From positions 1-27,140 of the IMG/VR virus record IMGVR_UViG_3300007541_000160: DNA of 27,140 nucleotides. The stretch is one strand, 5' to 3'. The stretch is from a virus. The translations under genes were made by a program, and so were the position numbers. Under the pieces are notes generated by a model that did no database searches, was not told the DNA's origin, and was given only the letters and a program-made list of their open reading frames with translations. Below, piece by piece: positions 5,682-13,349 of the stretch (its first letter is position 1; each line of letters begins with the position of its first letter).

Positions 5682-6244
5682 CATTTGACCCCGACAAGTA
5701 CGAAGAAGCATGGCTTGACCTGCACTTGAAACTGTACGAACCACACCAAGACGACGTTGCCATCATCGAGATAGAACGCGGTGTCGGCAGGCCAATGGCT
5801 GAGCCAAGTGATATCACTGATATCACATCGACAGGGCGCAAGCGAGCCGCAATGATGTACCCCATTTTCAAAGACATGAAATGTGAGTGGGCTGGGCTCA
5901 AGTATGCAGGTGGCGGTGTTGAACCCATCATCGGCTGTGCGGGCAGTATTATTCAGCCCACCAAAGGACCTGACAAAGGAGACAGGCACCACGGGCCAGA
6001 CAAGAACGTCATCAACAACGCACCCGACAATGTGCACAGGATTTGCAGTACCTGCCACAACAGATGGCACGCAATGAACAACAAGTATTATGGCGAGCGG
6101 CCACCAGCCGACGAGCCATACCTGCCCAAGCAGGAGTACAAGAAACACGATGCAGAAACTAAAGCGACTGAAGAAGAGATAGCAGAAAACGAAGAATGGT
6201 GGGCGACACGCCGTAAATTGACAAAGGGTGTAACCCTCGATTAG
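5678..6244 (+). CDS. HNH-endonuclease-like protein (188 aa)
   Basis: The GTG at 5678 overlaps the helicase stop. Residues of about 68-140 contain CEW, a long loop, DRHHGPDK (candidate catalytic His pair), NNAPDNVHRIC, then CX2C-like STCHNRWH. This matches an HNH/zinc nuclease layout: a metal-binding cysteine frame with H...N...H. The first zinc half is irregular (C69 and C87 rather than a tight CX2C), so activity is less certain than for a canonical HNH. The tail is acidic and helical. Coupling to the helicase gene suggests joint action on DNA, or that the nuclease is a homing-type passenger. Confidence 0.65.
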   Translation: MTFDPDKYEEAWLDLHLKLYEPHQDDVAIIEIERGVGRPMAEPSDITDITSTGRKRAAMMYPIFKDMKCEWAGLKYAGGGVEPIIGCAGSIIQPTKGPDKGDRHHGPDKNVINNAPDNVHRICSTCHNRWHAMNNKYYGERPPADEPYLPKQEYKKHDAETKATEEEIAENEEWWATRRKLTKGVTLD

Positions 6245-6260
6245 TGTTACGCTAGTAACA
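6245..6260. promoter_or_regulatory. 16-bp palindrome before the exonuclease gene (candidate operator or hairpin)
   Basis: TGTTAC (6245-6250) and GTAACA (6255-6260) are perfect inverted repeats around GCTA. It begins right after the preceding stop and ends at the first base before the ribosome binding site GGACGGAG (6261-6268). A short AGGGT/ACCCT stem (6225-6237) lies just upstream. It could be an operator, or an mRNA fold that controls access to the ribosome binding site. Confidence 0.4.
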
Positions 6261-6274
6261 GGACGGAGATGAAA

Positions 6275-6853
6275 ATGCAACTATGGATTGATTTGGAAAC
6301 AACTGGTTTGAGCCCTGACAGTGCAGAGATTATTGAAGTTGGCTGGTTTGTGAGCGACAACTGGGAATGGCTCACGCAACCGCAATTTGCTGTGGTTACG
6401 CCAGACAAAACTACTTGGGAGCTGCTCAAGCAAGACCTTGTTGTGCAGACAATGCACACACAAAACAATCTGGTCCACGAGCTTACCTATGGTGACACGC
6501 TGATGATTGAAGACATTGAAGACCAGATTCTGGATGACCTACGGCCACTGCAGGCACAGACGCCTAAGCAACCCGTCATCCTCGCTGGTTCAAGTGTCCA
6601 CTTTGACCGGGGCTTCATCAGCGAATACATGCCACGTCTAGACAGGCAACTGTCTCACCGACACTTGGATGTGTCGACACTCCGGATGTTCTTTGACAGC
6701 CTTGGTTATGCAAACCTTGGCGACGACATGCCGTTGTCGAACCACCGTGCCCAAGACGACATTGTCAAAAGCTACGAGCTGGCTCGCAAATACGTAAACC
6801 TGGTGAACCTCATGTCTGAACTACGCGAAGGAGCAGAAAATGCCCAGCGTTAG
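6275..6853 (+). CDS. Oligoribonuclease-like DEDDh 3'-5' exonuclease (192 aa)
   Basis: This is an Orn-type member of the DEDDh exonuclease family, which degrades short RNA or DNA oligonucleotides from the 3' end. From ATG 6275, exo I is WIDLETTGL (D6, E8), exo II lies in AGSSVHFDRGFI (D111) and exo III in HRAQDDI (H157, D162). The intervening RHLDVSTLRMF is typical of oligoribonucleases. ATG 6275 is chosen over ATG 6269 because the ribosome binding site abuts the latter. In a phage it could recycle nucleotides from degraded mRNA or remove primers. It overlaps the next gene by 14 bases. Confidence 0.88.
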   Translation: MQLWIDLETTGLSPDSAEIIEVGWFVSDNWEWLTQPQFAVVTPDKTTWELLKQDLVVQTMHTQNNLVHELTYGDTLMIEDIEDQILDDLRPLQAQTPKQPVILAGSSVHFDRGFISEYMPRLDRQLSHRHLDVSTLRMFFDSLGYANLGDDMPLSNHRAQDDIVKSYELARKYVNLVNLMSELREGAENAQR

Positions 6854-7763
6854 TCACAGCGAAGTCGACAGCTACCTGTTGTGTCGACGCAAACACTACT
6901 ACGGCTACGGTCTTAGCCTGCAACGTGTGCAAGAAAGCAACAGCCTTGCCACTGGTACTGCAGGCCACAAGGTTTTAGAAGTTTTTTACAGCACAGTTGC
7001 GTCCTACGGGGACACAGCTGGCGAGCAAAAAGAAAACTTTGAGGCGGGCCTATTGGCAGCTAGAGATGCGTATGCAGAAATAGTCAGGGAAGGCTATGAA
7101 GACGCATCTAATCGGGCCCGCCTCGAAGACATTTTGTTTGACGAAACCTACGGCTACTTCGCCAACGAGTACATACTCAACAGCGGAGCACGTATCTTAG
7201 CTGTCGAAAAAGAGTTCAACCTGCTTTACGACACTGACAACGATTCAACCTACCCGTTTGTCGTAGACCTCGTCATTCAAGACAAAGAAGGCAAGTATGC
7301 AGTAGTCGACCACAAGTTGGTGTACGACTTCTACACGCCAGAACAAACGGACCTGCAACCACAGATTCCCAAGTACATCGGCGCGTTGCGTGCACTTGGC
7401 TTTGAGATTGAGTACGGTGCCTACAACATGCTTCGCACCCGTAAACTCAAAGACCCCAAGGCAGACAACATGCAGTATTACATGATGTTAAAGCCCAACA
7501 CACAACGTGTTGTCAACACCTTCATGGAACAGCTGGGTGTAGCTGCTGAGATTCAAGCACTAAAAGACTTGAGCATCGAAGACCAGGAGAAGAGGGCTTA
7601 CCGCACAGCCAACAAGATGGTGTGCCAGTCCTGCTCATTCCGCGACATCTGCTCAACAGAATTAGTTGGCGGCAACGTCGAACTAATGAAGAAAACTGAA
7701 TACAAAATACGCGAACGGCGAGAGTTTGCTCCCGCCACAATTGAAGGAAGCACTAATGAATAA
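6840..7763 (+). CDS. Cas4/RecB-like PD-(D/E)XK exonuclease with Fe-S cluster motif (307 aa)
   Basis: The nuclease core is seen as VVDLVIQ (D143), VVDHK (D157, K159) and QIPKY (Q175-xxx-Y179, the QxxxY motif of RecB-family nucleases). Four cysteines, C15 near the N-terminus and C262, C265 and C271 near the C-terminus, match the [4Fe-4S] staple of Cas4/AddB-type nucleases. N-terminal SHSEVDSYLLCRRKHYY is also typical. It should be a 5'-3' or processive DNA exonuclease that makes single strands for recombination. There is no CRISPR array or other cas gene here. The next two genes encode a Sak4-like recombinase and an SSB-like protein, completing a phage recombination module. Confidence 0.9.
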   Translation: MPSVSHSEVDSYLLCRRKHYYGYGLSLQRVQESNSLATGTAGHKVLEVFYSTVASYGDTAGEQKENFEAGLLAARDAYAEIVREGYEDASNRARLEDILFDETYGYFANEYILNSGARILAVEKEFNLLYDTDNDSTYPFVVDLVIQDKEGKYAVVDHKLVYDFYTPEQTDLQPQIPKYIGALRALGFEIEYGAYNMLRTRKLKDPKADNMQYYMMLKPNTQRVVNTFMEQLGVAAEIQALKDLSIEDQEKRAYRTANKMVCQSCSFRDICSTELVGGNVELMKKTEYKIRERREFAPATIEGSTNE

Positions 7764-8655
7764 ACGCCTTGATGAAATCCTTGGGCGCATGACCGACCTT
7801 GGGTCAGAGAAAGTTGCTAAGAACCTGATGGCAATGCTGTATGGCAAGCCTGGTACTGGCAAAACTGTCCTGTCGGTTGCGCTCGCACAACAGATAATCA
7901 AACCAAAGCAGAAGGTGCTATACATCGACACCAAAGAAGGATGGGTGTCGCTGGAGAACCACCCCAAGCTGCTCAAGAATGTCGTACGTGCCGAGTACAA
8001 TGCGTTCTCTGACTTTGCCGTAATCGCTAATGCGATTGCGACAGGCGAGAGCGGGTTTGACAAGGTCGGCGCTGTCGTCATCGATGAGTTCTCTACTGCC
8101 GCAGACATGCTGCTAGACGACCTGTTCAGGCAAGACGTTGGCGCACAAGCCGACGAAATCCCTACAGAAGCCTTAGACGCCCGGCTGTACAAGCCTCTGG
8201 GTGATGCGTGCCGCAAAGCAGTAGAGATGTTTCAAAACCTTGCAGGTGTCCACGTCATCCTCGTAGCTCACGAGCGCGAAGTTGTCGACCACCGCAAGGT
8301 CAAGGTAACTAAGCCCGGCTTTACCCCGAAGAACAATGACGGGTTGCAGAAGCTGATGCACGTTACCGCACACGTCACCAACGAAATCAAGGGAGCTGGT
8401 AAGAACATCAGCTACGAGCGTCTGGTACAGTCGCACCCTTCAGCGTTGGTTGACGCCAAGTCACGCATTGGTGGCTTACCCTTAACCTCCACGCCGGAGG
8501 ACTTCATTGCCGTTATTGCCGACTGGCTTGGCGACAACACCAAAGGCGTGGTAGCAGAGGACAAAACCTTGGCCTCTGATGAACTGCCTGACGAAGGCGT
8601 GCCCGTCTCTGAAGAGTACATCGAAGACGACGAGCCCGTCTACACAGGCGAATAA
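7756..8655 (+). CDS. Sak4-like RecA-fold ATPase, probable single-strand annealing recombinase (299 aa)
   Basis: ATG 7756 follows GAAGGAAG at 7743-7750 and overlaps the previous gene by eight bases. Walker A is GKPGTGKT (about 30-37), followed by VLYIDTKEGW, Walker B AVVIDEF (about 106-112) and a sensor-like HVILVAHEREV. This matches the AAA/RecA-like Sak4 group of phage proteins, which anneal or pair DNA strands with help from a phage SSB. The C-terminal 40 residues are acidic and probably flexible. Its place between a 5'-3'-type nuclease and an SSB-like gene supports a recombination role. Confidence 0.85.
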   Translation: MNKRLDEILGRMTDLGSEKVAKNLMAMLYGKPGTGKTVLSVALAQQIIKPKQKVLYIDTKEGWVSLENHPKLLKNVVRAEYNAFSDFAVIANAIATGESGFDKVGAVVIDEFSTAADMLLDDLFRQDVGAQADEIPTEALDARLYKPLGDACRKAVEMFQNLAGVHVILVAHEREVVDHRKVKVTKPGFTPKNNDGLQKLMHVTAHVTNEIKGAGKNISYERLVQSHPSALVDAKSRIGGLPLTSTPEDFIAVIADWLGDNTKGVVAEDKTLASDELPDEGVPVSEEYIEDDEPVYTGE

Positions 8656-8680
8656 CTGATAACACTGAAAGGACAAGAAA

Positions 8681-9169
8681 ATGGCATTGCTTGAAGACTA
8701 TGGCATTGACACCTCTGACATTGAGGCACCGTCATATGACCTTGAGGACGGCATCTACGAATTTGAAGTCGGAGATGTTTATGTGAAGCAGGGAAGCCAG
8801 GCTTACCCTGACCGCTCATGGGTCATCATGGAGTACCTTGTCGGAGACACCGGAATCAAGAAGAGCGAACTCTTTGAGCTTCCGCAGGACCCCGAGAACC
8901 TGACTGACCGGGAACGCACTAAGCTTGGCTACTACGTGGCACGGCTTATGGACCTTGGTGTTGCACGGGATGAGGTCAACAGCGTTGACCGTGACGACCT
9001 GATTGGTCTCCGTGGAACTCTCCAGCTTTACAGCTCTGCTGGTAAAGGCAAAAACGCTGGTAAGATGTTCCAGAACATCAAGAATGTAAAGGTTGGTAAG
9101 TCTTCTGGCGCTCCCCAGCCAGCCCAGAAGAAAGCCCGTCAGACCGCTGCTGATAACCCCTTCGCCTAG
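8681..9169 (+). CDS. Single-stranded DNA-binding-like protein (162 aa)
   Basis: The protein has a beta-rich body of about 120 residues (IYEFEVGDVYV, SWVIMEYLVGD) and a flexible Lys/Ala/Pro tail ending DNPFA. Phage SSB-like proteins downstream of Sak4 in actinophages have this design, and the short C-terminal tip resembles the partner-binding ends of SSBs, though it is less acidic than usual. It should coat single strands for replication and for Sak4. The ATG at 8681 follows AAAGGACAAG. A long hairpin follows the gene. Confidence 0.7.
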   Translation: MALLEDYGIDTSDIEAPSYDLEDGIYEFEVGDVYVKQGSQAYPDRSWVIMEYLVGDTGIKKSELFELPQDPENLTDRERTKLGYYVARLMDLGVARDEVNSVDRDDLIGLRGTLQLYSSAGKGKNAGKMFQNIKNVKVGKSSGAPQPAQKKARQTAADNPFA

Positions 9170-9181
9170 CAGCGACGGGCA

Positions 9182-9220
9182 GGTGGCCCCGAGTTTTAAA
9201 CCTTTGTACTCGGGGCCACC
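9182..9220 (+). terminator. 13-bp hairpin between SSB-like and primase genes
   Basis: GGTGGCCCCGAGT (9182-9194) pairs perfectly with ACTCGGGGCCACC (9208-9220) around a 13-nt A/T-rich loop. It begins 13 bases after the SSB-like stop and precedes the primase ATG by 20 bases. No T-run follows, so it may only attenuate transcription or protect the 3' end of the abundant SSB message. Confidence 0.65.
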
Positions 9221-9239
9221 ATTCCCCTAAGGACGAATA

Positions 9240-9818
9240 ATGGATGCGACGACAGAATTAACAGAGTTTTACAACTACATCTGGGGCGAAGACCCCGTAA
9301 CCGACAGCCCCACATATGTGTACATACCTGTCGAACACGAAGGCAAATGGGTGCCTTACATGTTTGCGTGGCCTCGTCAACGAGCAGGCGTCATCAAACA
9401 CACACTGAAATGGTCAGCTGTCAAAGCCAACGTGTTCTACTCACCAGCACTATACAAGGCTGCTAAGCCAATTAAAGAGAACGTTCTCGGCAGTAATGTG
9501 CTGTGGGTTGACTTCGACGGTAACGCGCCGCAAGAGTGGCCAGACGAAGAACCCGACGTAGTATACATACCACCACCGACACTCATTGTGCAGTCCTCTA
9601 TTGAAGGGCACGAGCACTGCTACTGGAAGCTTGATAAGTTTCTGGACAACATTGAGACACTAGAAGACCGAAATAGAGCGATTGCGTATTTGATGCACGC
9701 GGATACGTCAGGCTGGGACGCCGACCAAATCCTGCGTCCGATAAGGACAACTAATCACAAGCGCAACATGCCAGTGATTGTGAAGGAGTGGGAGCGTGAA
9801 GACGCGTTACAGTCTTGA
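9240..9818 (+). CDS. AEP-superfamily (RepB/prim-pol-like) DNA primase (192 aa)
   Basis: The three archaeo-eukaryotic primase motifs are visible: hDhD in LWVDFDGN (D91, D93), the SxH-like block QSSIEGHEHCYWKL (H124 or H126) and the third motif DADQILRPIRTTNHK (D162, R166, N172). The protein should make primers de novo. It is short because the helicase is a separate gene: the following gene overlaps by 23 bases and supplies the helical linker and ATPase, so the two are probably a split primase-helicase. The ATG at 9240 follows CTAAGGACG. Confidence 0.85.
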   Translation: MDATTELTEFYNYIWGEDPVTDSPTYVYIPVEHEGKWVPYMFAWPRQRAGVIKHTLKWSAVKANVFYSPALYKAAKPIKENVLGSNVLWVDFDGNAPQEWPDEEPDVVYIPPPTLIVQSSIEGHEHCYWKLDKFLDNIETLEDRNRAIAYLMHADTSGWDADQILRPIRTTNHKRNMPVIVKEWEREDALQS

Positions 9819-11037
9819 AGATTTTGCTCAAATACCGTCAGCCAGAAAGATTGTTAGCACTGACATAGTTCTTGGCAAACTGCCTTCTCTTGACGAGGTC
9901 AGGTCTCTCGCACACTGGACCTCCGACCTGCTGGAAAAGTTTAACCGAGACGCCAAATACTTTGAAGGGCCGCCGAAGAAGGACAGGTCTGCGGCCATGT
10001 CGGAGCTGTCACACTTGGGTGCTGAGCTGGGCTGGCATGACGAGCAGATTGCAGTAATGCTGTATGACGCTGACGACAGGTGGGGCAAGTACAAAGGTCG
10101 TTATGACCGTGACCGGCGCATGGCTGACTTCATCAACCGTGCTCGACAGAAGCACGGTTACAACTCGTTAGACAATGTTGACCTGACCAAGATGATTGAG
10201 TCGGCCAACCAAACTACGCCTATCATGGGCGAGTCCAAACTGATTTATGGGTATCAAGAGTTTGTCGATGCCGAGTTCAAGATTGAGTGGATACTTGACG
10301 GCCTGCTTGCGCAGGGCGGTTTAGGTTTGATTACTGGGTACCCAGGTACTGGTAAGACCCAGTTTTCTATAGCTGTGGGGGCGCACCTCGCACTCTCCAA
10401 AGAGAAGTTCCTGAAATGGTCCAACGTCGCAGGGTCAAAGAAGGTTCTCTTTCTGTCGCTGGAGATGGGTGCGGCCCCACTTAATCATTTCATGGGCACC
10501 ATTGCCAAAGGGTACGACGACATGAACACGCTTAACCGCAACTTCCTCGTCGCACCCTTTGGCACGCCCGTATATCTCGACACGCCCGAGGGTCAAGTAT
10601 TTCTTGACCAGATAATGAATGAGCACATGCCCGACGTCATCATTATCGACTCACTGCAGAAGGTGTCGTCTAAAGAGCTGACCGACGAGCAAGCGGTGAA
10701 GACGTTGATTCACTATTTGGCCACGGTACGTGCCAAGTATTCTTGCGCCATGCTGATGATTCACCACAACCGCAAGAAACCAAACGATGGGCAGAAGAAG
10801 GGTGTAGAGCTGTCGGATGTGTACGGCTCTACGTACATTACGACAGACGCTGACTTTGTAGTGTCGCTCAAGATTGTTGAGGGTGACCTGCTGCAAGTCG
10901 ACACGCTGAAGAACAGGCTCGGGCCAACTTATGACCCGTTCCAGATTGAACGTAACCCAGAGACGCTTGGGTTTACGTCAGAACTAGGTAGAGTGTTTGA
11001 ACAATTTGGAGTGAGAGATGGCGATATTGAAATCTAA
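9796..11037 (+). CDS. RepA/DnaB-type replicative helicase ATPase (413 aa)
   Basis: The GTG at 9796 is preceded by AGGAG (9784-9788). Residues of about 45-122 form a helical region like the PriCT domain that links primase and helicase. The RecA-like core follows: Walker A GYPGTGKT (181-188), FLSLEM with E223, Walker B VIIIDS (281-286) and LMIHHNRK (about 320-327). This is the AAA_25/RepA-type hexameric helicase seen in phages and plasmids. It should unwind the fork for the family A polymerase. It overlaps the polymerase gene by 20 bases. Confidence 0.88.
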   Translation: MKTRYSLEDFAQIPSARKIVSTDIVLGKLPSLDEVRSLAHWTSDLLEKFNRDAKYFEGPPKKDRSAAMSELSHLGAELGWHDEQIAVMLYDADDRWGKYKGRYDRDRRMADFINRARQKHGYNSLDNVDLTKMIESANQTTPIMGESKLIYGYQEFVDAEFKIEWILDGLLAQGGLGLITGYPGTGKTQFSIAVGAHLALSKEKFLKWSNVAGSKKVLFLSLEMGAAPLNHFMGTIAKGYDDMNTLNRNFLVAPFGTPVYLDTPEGQVFLDQIMNEHMPDVIIIDSLQKVSSKELTDEQAVKTLIHYLATVRAKYSCAMLMIHHNRKKPNDGQKKGVELSDVYGSTYITTDADFVVSLKIVEGDLLQVDTLKNRLGPTYDPFQIERNPETLGFTSELGRVFEQFGVRDGDIEI

Positions 11038-12799
11038 AGATATTGATGCGGAGAGCCGCAAAGTATTAGAGCTGTTAGCTGCTAACCCAGGAAGCGTAAT
11101 AGCGCTGGACACGGAAGCCACAGGCATCAGGGTTGCATCCCACGAGGACACATGTATCGGTGCAAGCATTGCTGCTGTAATTGGTAACAACGCGTTCAGT
11201 CATTACTTTCCTTTCCGCCACGAAGTAGGCGACAACATTGGGACCGAAACCTTTAACTTGTTTAAAAAAGTTATGGAAGAAGGCGAGCACACATTTGTGT
11301 ATGTCAACGCACAGTTCGACATTTTATCGCTGGAAACTGTGGGCATTTATCTTGGTCCCGAAAACTTTTATGATGTGCCGACGATGGCGCATCTTATTGA
11401 CGAGAACAAACCTTTTGCCAAGAGTCTTGACCAGCTGTCGCAGCATTACATTCACAAAAGCATTGGCAAGGTTAAAGACATCAACATTGAGCGCGAGAAA
11501 AAATCTGGATGGACAAACACAGACTGGCGTACCATTTGGGATTACGCTGTGACTGATGCGCAATTGACGTGGCGGCTGTACGACATTTTGCGTAAGCGGC
11601 CTGAGTGGTTGGCGTTGCCTGAAGATTTTTGGCAGCACAAACAAAAACTGATTCGCGTGTTGTTGTCGATGAAGCGAAAAGGTGTACAGATTGATGTACA
11701 ACTTGCCGAAGAATATGTACAAAAAGGTGAGGCTGAGATGGCTCGCATTGTCGAAAAGCTTGGCATCAACCCTGCTAGTCCTAAGCAGATGCGCAAGCTG
11801 CTGATTGATGACCTGGGACTTCCTGTTGTCAAAGCTAGCCAACGTACTGGTGCACCCAGTTTCGACAAGCAAGCTATGACCAAGTATGACGAAATGCTGG
11901 AGAAAATGGACTCTCCGGTAGCCACACTCATCAAAGAGTACAGAGGCTGGCAGAAAGCCGTCACAGCGGCCTACAGGCCCTATCTGAGCCTCCGTGGACC
12001 TGACGATAGGCTCAGATGCTCATATAAGACTCACGGGACCGCTACGGGCCGTCTGAGCTGTTCTGAGCCCAACCTACAGCAGATACCAAAATCGTCTGAC
12101 AAACCTTGGAACGGCAAAGTTAAAGAGTGCTTTATTGCCAAACCAGGATTTACTCTGGTCAACGCCGACTTCTCACAGCTAGAACTGCGCCTAGCCACAG
12201 CCTACGCAGGAGAAGAAGAACTCAAAAAAGTGTTCCTGGAAGGACGAGACATCTTTACCGAAATGTCCAAACAACTGGGCATGTCGCGTCACGACACCAA
12301 AACACTTGTTTACTCCATGCAGTACGGGGCTGGCGAGCAACGCATCATGGACGCGTTTAATGTCGACAGAGAAAAAGCAAAAGAAATCCGCGCCAACTAT
12401 TTTGCTACATATCCACACTTTCGTAGGTTTAATGACAGATGCTCAGCAAAAGTAGAGCAGTCCGGTTCCATCAAAATTTGGTCAGGACGCGAACGACACT
12501 TTGAAAGCACCAGCGAATCCTATAAAGCAATGAACAGTGTCATCCAAGGAGGAGCAGCAGACATTGTCGAACGCATCATGGTTCGATGCTTTGAAGAACT
12601 CGAATCCGAGGATTGCTCAATGTTGCTTCAAGTCCACGACTCTATTACATTTGAGGTACGGGAAACCAAAGTACACCAATACATAGAGAAGATACGGACA
12701 GTTATGGAAGACGTTAACGCCGTAACAGGTGAAGTTAACTTCGATGTCCGATTTGCAGTAGATGTAGATTATTGGGTTCCCAAGAAGGACGGCGAATAA
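11018..12799 (+). CDS. Family A DNA polymerase with 3'-5' exonuclease (593 aa)
   Basis: The exonuclease domain has ALDTEATG (D31, E33), NAQFDIL (D101) and DYAVTDAQ (Y176, D180), so proofreading should be active. The polymerase domain has TGRLSCSEPNLQQIP, motif A VNADFSQLELR (D384), motif B with R424, K428, Y432 and Y436, and motif C QVHDS (H540, D541). No 5'-3' nuclease domain is present, as usual in phages. The residue equivalent to Phe762 of E. coli Pol I is Tyr432, as in T7 polymerase (Tyr526). The ATG at 11018 follows GGAGTGAGAG. It replicates the phage genome with the two preceding gene products. Confidence 0.95.
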   Translation: MAILKSKDIDAESRKVLELLAANPGSVIALDTEATGIRVASHEDTCIGASIAAVIGNNAFSHYFPFRHEVGDNIGTETFNLFKKVMEEGEHTFVYVNAQFDILSLETVGIYLGPENFYDVPTMAHLIDENKPFAKSLDQLSQHYIHKSIGKVKDINIEREKKSGWTNTDWRTIWDYAVTDAQLTWRLYDILRKRPEWLALPEDFWQHKQKLIRVLLSMKRKGVQIDVQLAEEYVQKGEAEMARIVEKLGINPASPKQMRKLLIDDLGLPVVKASQRTGAPSFDKQAMTKYDEMLEKMDSPVATLIKEYRGWQKAVTAAYRPYLSLRGPDDRLRCSYKTHGTATGRLSCSEPNLQQIPKSSDKPWNGKVKECFIAKPGFTLVNADFSQLELRLATAYAGEEELKKVFLEGRDIFTEMSKQLGMSRHDTKTLVYSMQYGAGEQRIMDAFNVDREKAKEIRANYFATYPHFRRFNDRCSAKVEQSGSIKIWSGRERHFESTSESYKAMNSVIQGGAADIVERIMVRCFEELESEDCSMLLQVHDSITFEVRETKVHQYIEKIRTVMEDVNAVTGEVNFDVRFAVDVDYWVPKKDGE

Positions 12800-12901
12800 A
12801 TGGTAACGATACTGTACGAGTGCCCCAGCTGTGGCTATTTAGACAACGACCAAGAATCAGCCACCAACCACTGCCTCGATAGCGAAAGCCACCTGTGGTA
12901 A
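12800..12901 (+). CDS. Zinc-binding microprotein D (33 aa)
   Basis: The ATG follows the polymerase TAA without a gap. YECPSCGYLD carries C8 and C11; H24, C25 and H31 near the end complete a CX2C...H/C...H metal site. It differs from microproteins A-C in replacing the second CX2C. Its stop overlaps the start of the resolvase gene. It could be an accessory to polymerase or resolvase, but no evidence beyond position supports that. Confidence 0.6.
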   Translation: MVTILYECPSCGYLDNDQESATNHCLDSESHLW

Positions 12902-13305
12902 TCAGTGTTGACCCAGGAGACACAACCGGCATCGCATACTGGAAGGATGACGGTGAATTCATCGAACGCGAAATGTTGGACTTCGACAGTCTCCTCGAAA
13001 GACTGGAAGCGTTAGAAGGCGTCACTACCGTCGTATGCGAAGATTACCGGCTCCGTCAGGGAAAACAAATGGTCCAGACCGGGAGCAGGTTCCCCGCCGT
13101 ACAAGTCATCGGAGCGCTGAAAGCTTACGCAAAACGACACAAAGCCAAGATGGTTCTACAGGACGCATCCGTCCTCGTAGTCGCAGAACTACACTCCGGC
13201 GAACACCGCCCCAAGACCCATAAGAAAAGCCATGATGTAGACGCTTACAACCACGGTTACTATTTTTTTGAAACTCAAGGTATCCTCCGTCCCAAGCCTT
13301 TGTGA
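12895..13305 (+). CDS. RuvC-like Holliday junction resolvase (136 aa)
   Basis: This is an RNase H-fold nuclease of the RuvC type. It has a first acidic residue in ISVDPGDTTGIA (D6), a second in VVCEDYR (E49) and a C-terminal HDVDAYNH (D114, D116), the usual four-acid metal site. The protein should cut branched DNA made by replication and by the recombination genes upstream, before packaging. The start is GTG 12895, inside the end of the microprotein gene; no strong ribosome binding site is seen, so translation is probably coupled. It is the last gene of the rightward unit. Confidence 0.85.
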   Translation: MVISVDPGDTTGIAYWKDDGEFIEREMLDFDSLLERLEALEGVTTVVCEDYRLRQGKQMVQTGSRFPAVQVIGALKAYAKRHKAKMVLQDASVLVVAELHSGEHRPKTHKKSHDVDAYNHGYYFFETQGILRPKPL

Positions 13306-13316
13306 TAATATTTAGT

Positions 13317-13348
13317 GCACCCTCAGTTTCCGTCCTAGCTGGGGGTGC
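13317..13348. terminator. Hairpin terminator between convergent early and late units
   Basis: GCACCCTCAG (13317-13326) pairs with CTGGGGGTGC (13339-13348), a 10-bp stem with one G-T pair and a 12-nt loop. It lies in the 44-bp gap between the rightward resolvase gene and the leftward holin-like gene. TTACTTTATA follows on the plus strand, and AATATTA/T-rich sequence follows on the minus strand, so it could stop transcription from both sides. Confidence 0.75.
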
Positions 13349-13349
13349 G

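Noticed and set aside
5570-6280. 236-codon open frame on the minus strand
   Set aside because: It lies opposite the end of the helicase gene and all of the HNH-like gene, which have clear motifs and start/stop coupling. Its protein is low in recognisable structure and has no ribosome binding site of note.
6840-7763. Part of a CRISPR-Cas system because of a Cas4-like protein
   Set aside because: No repeat-spacer array or other cas gene is present, and neighbours are phage recombination genes. Stand-alone Cas4-like nucleases are common in phages.
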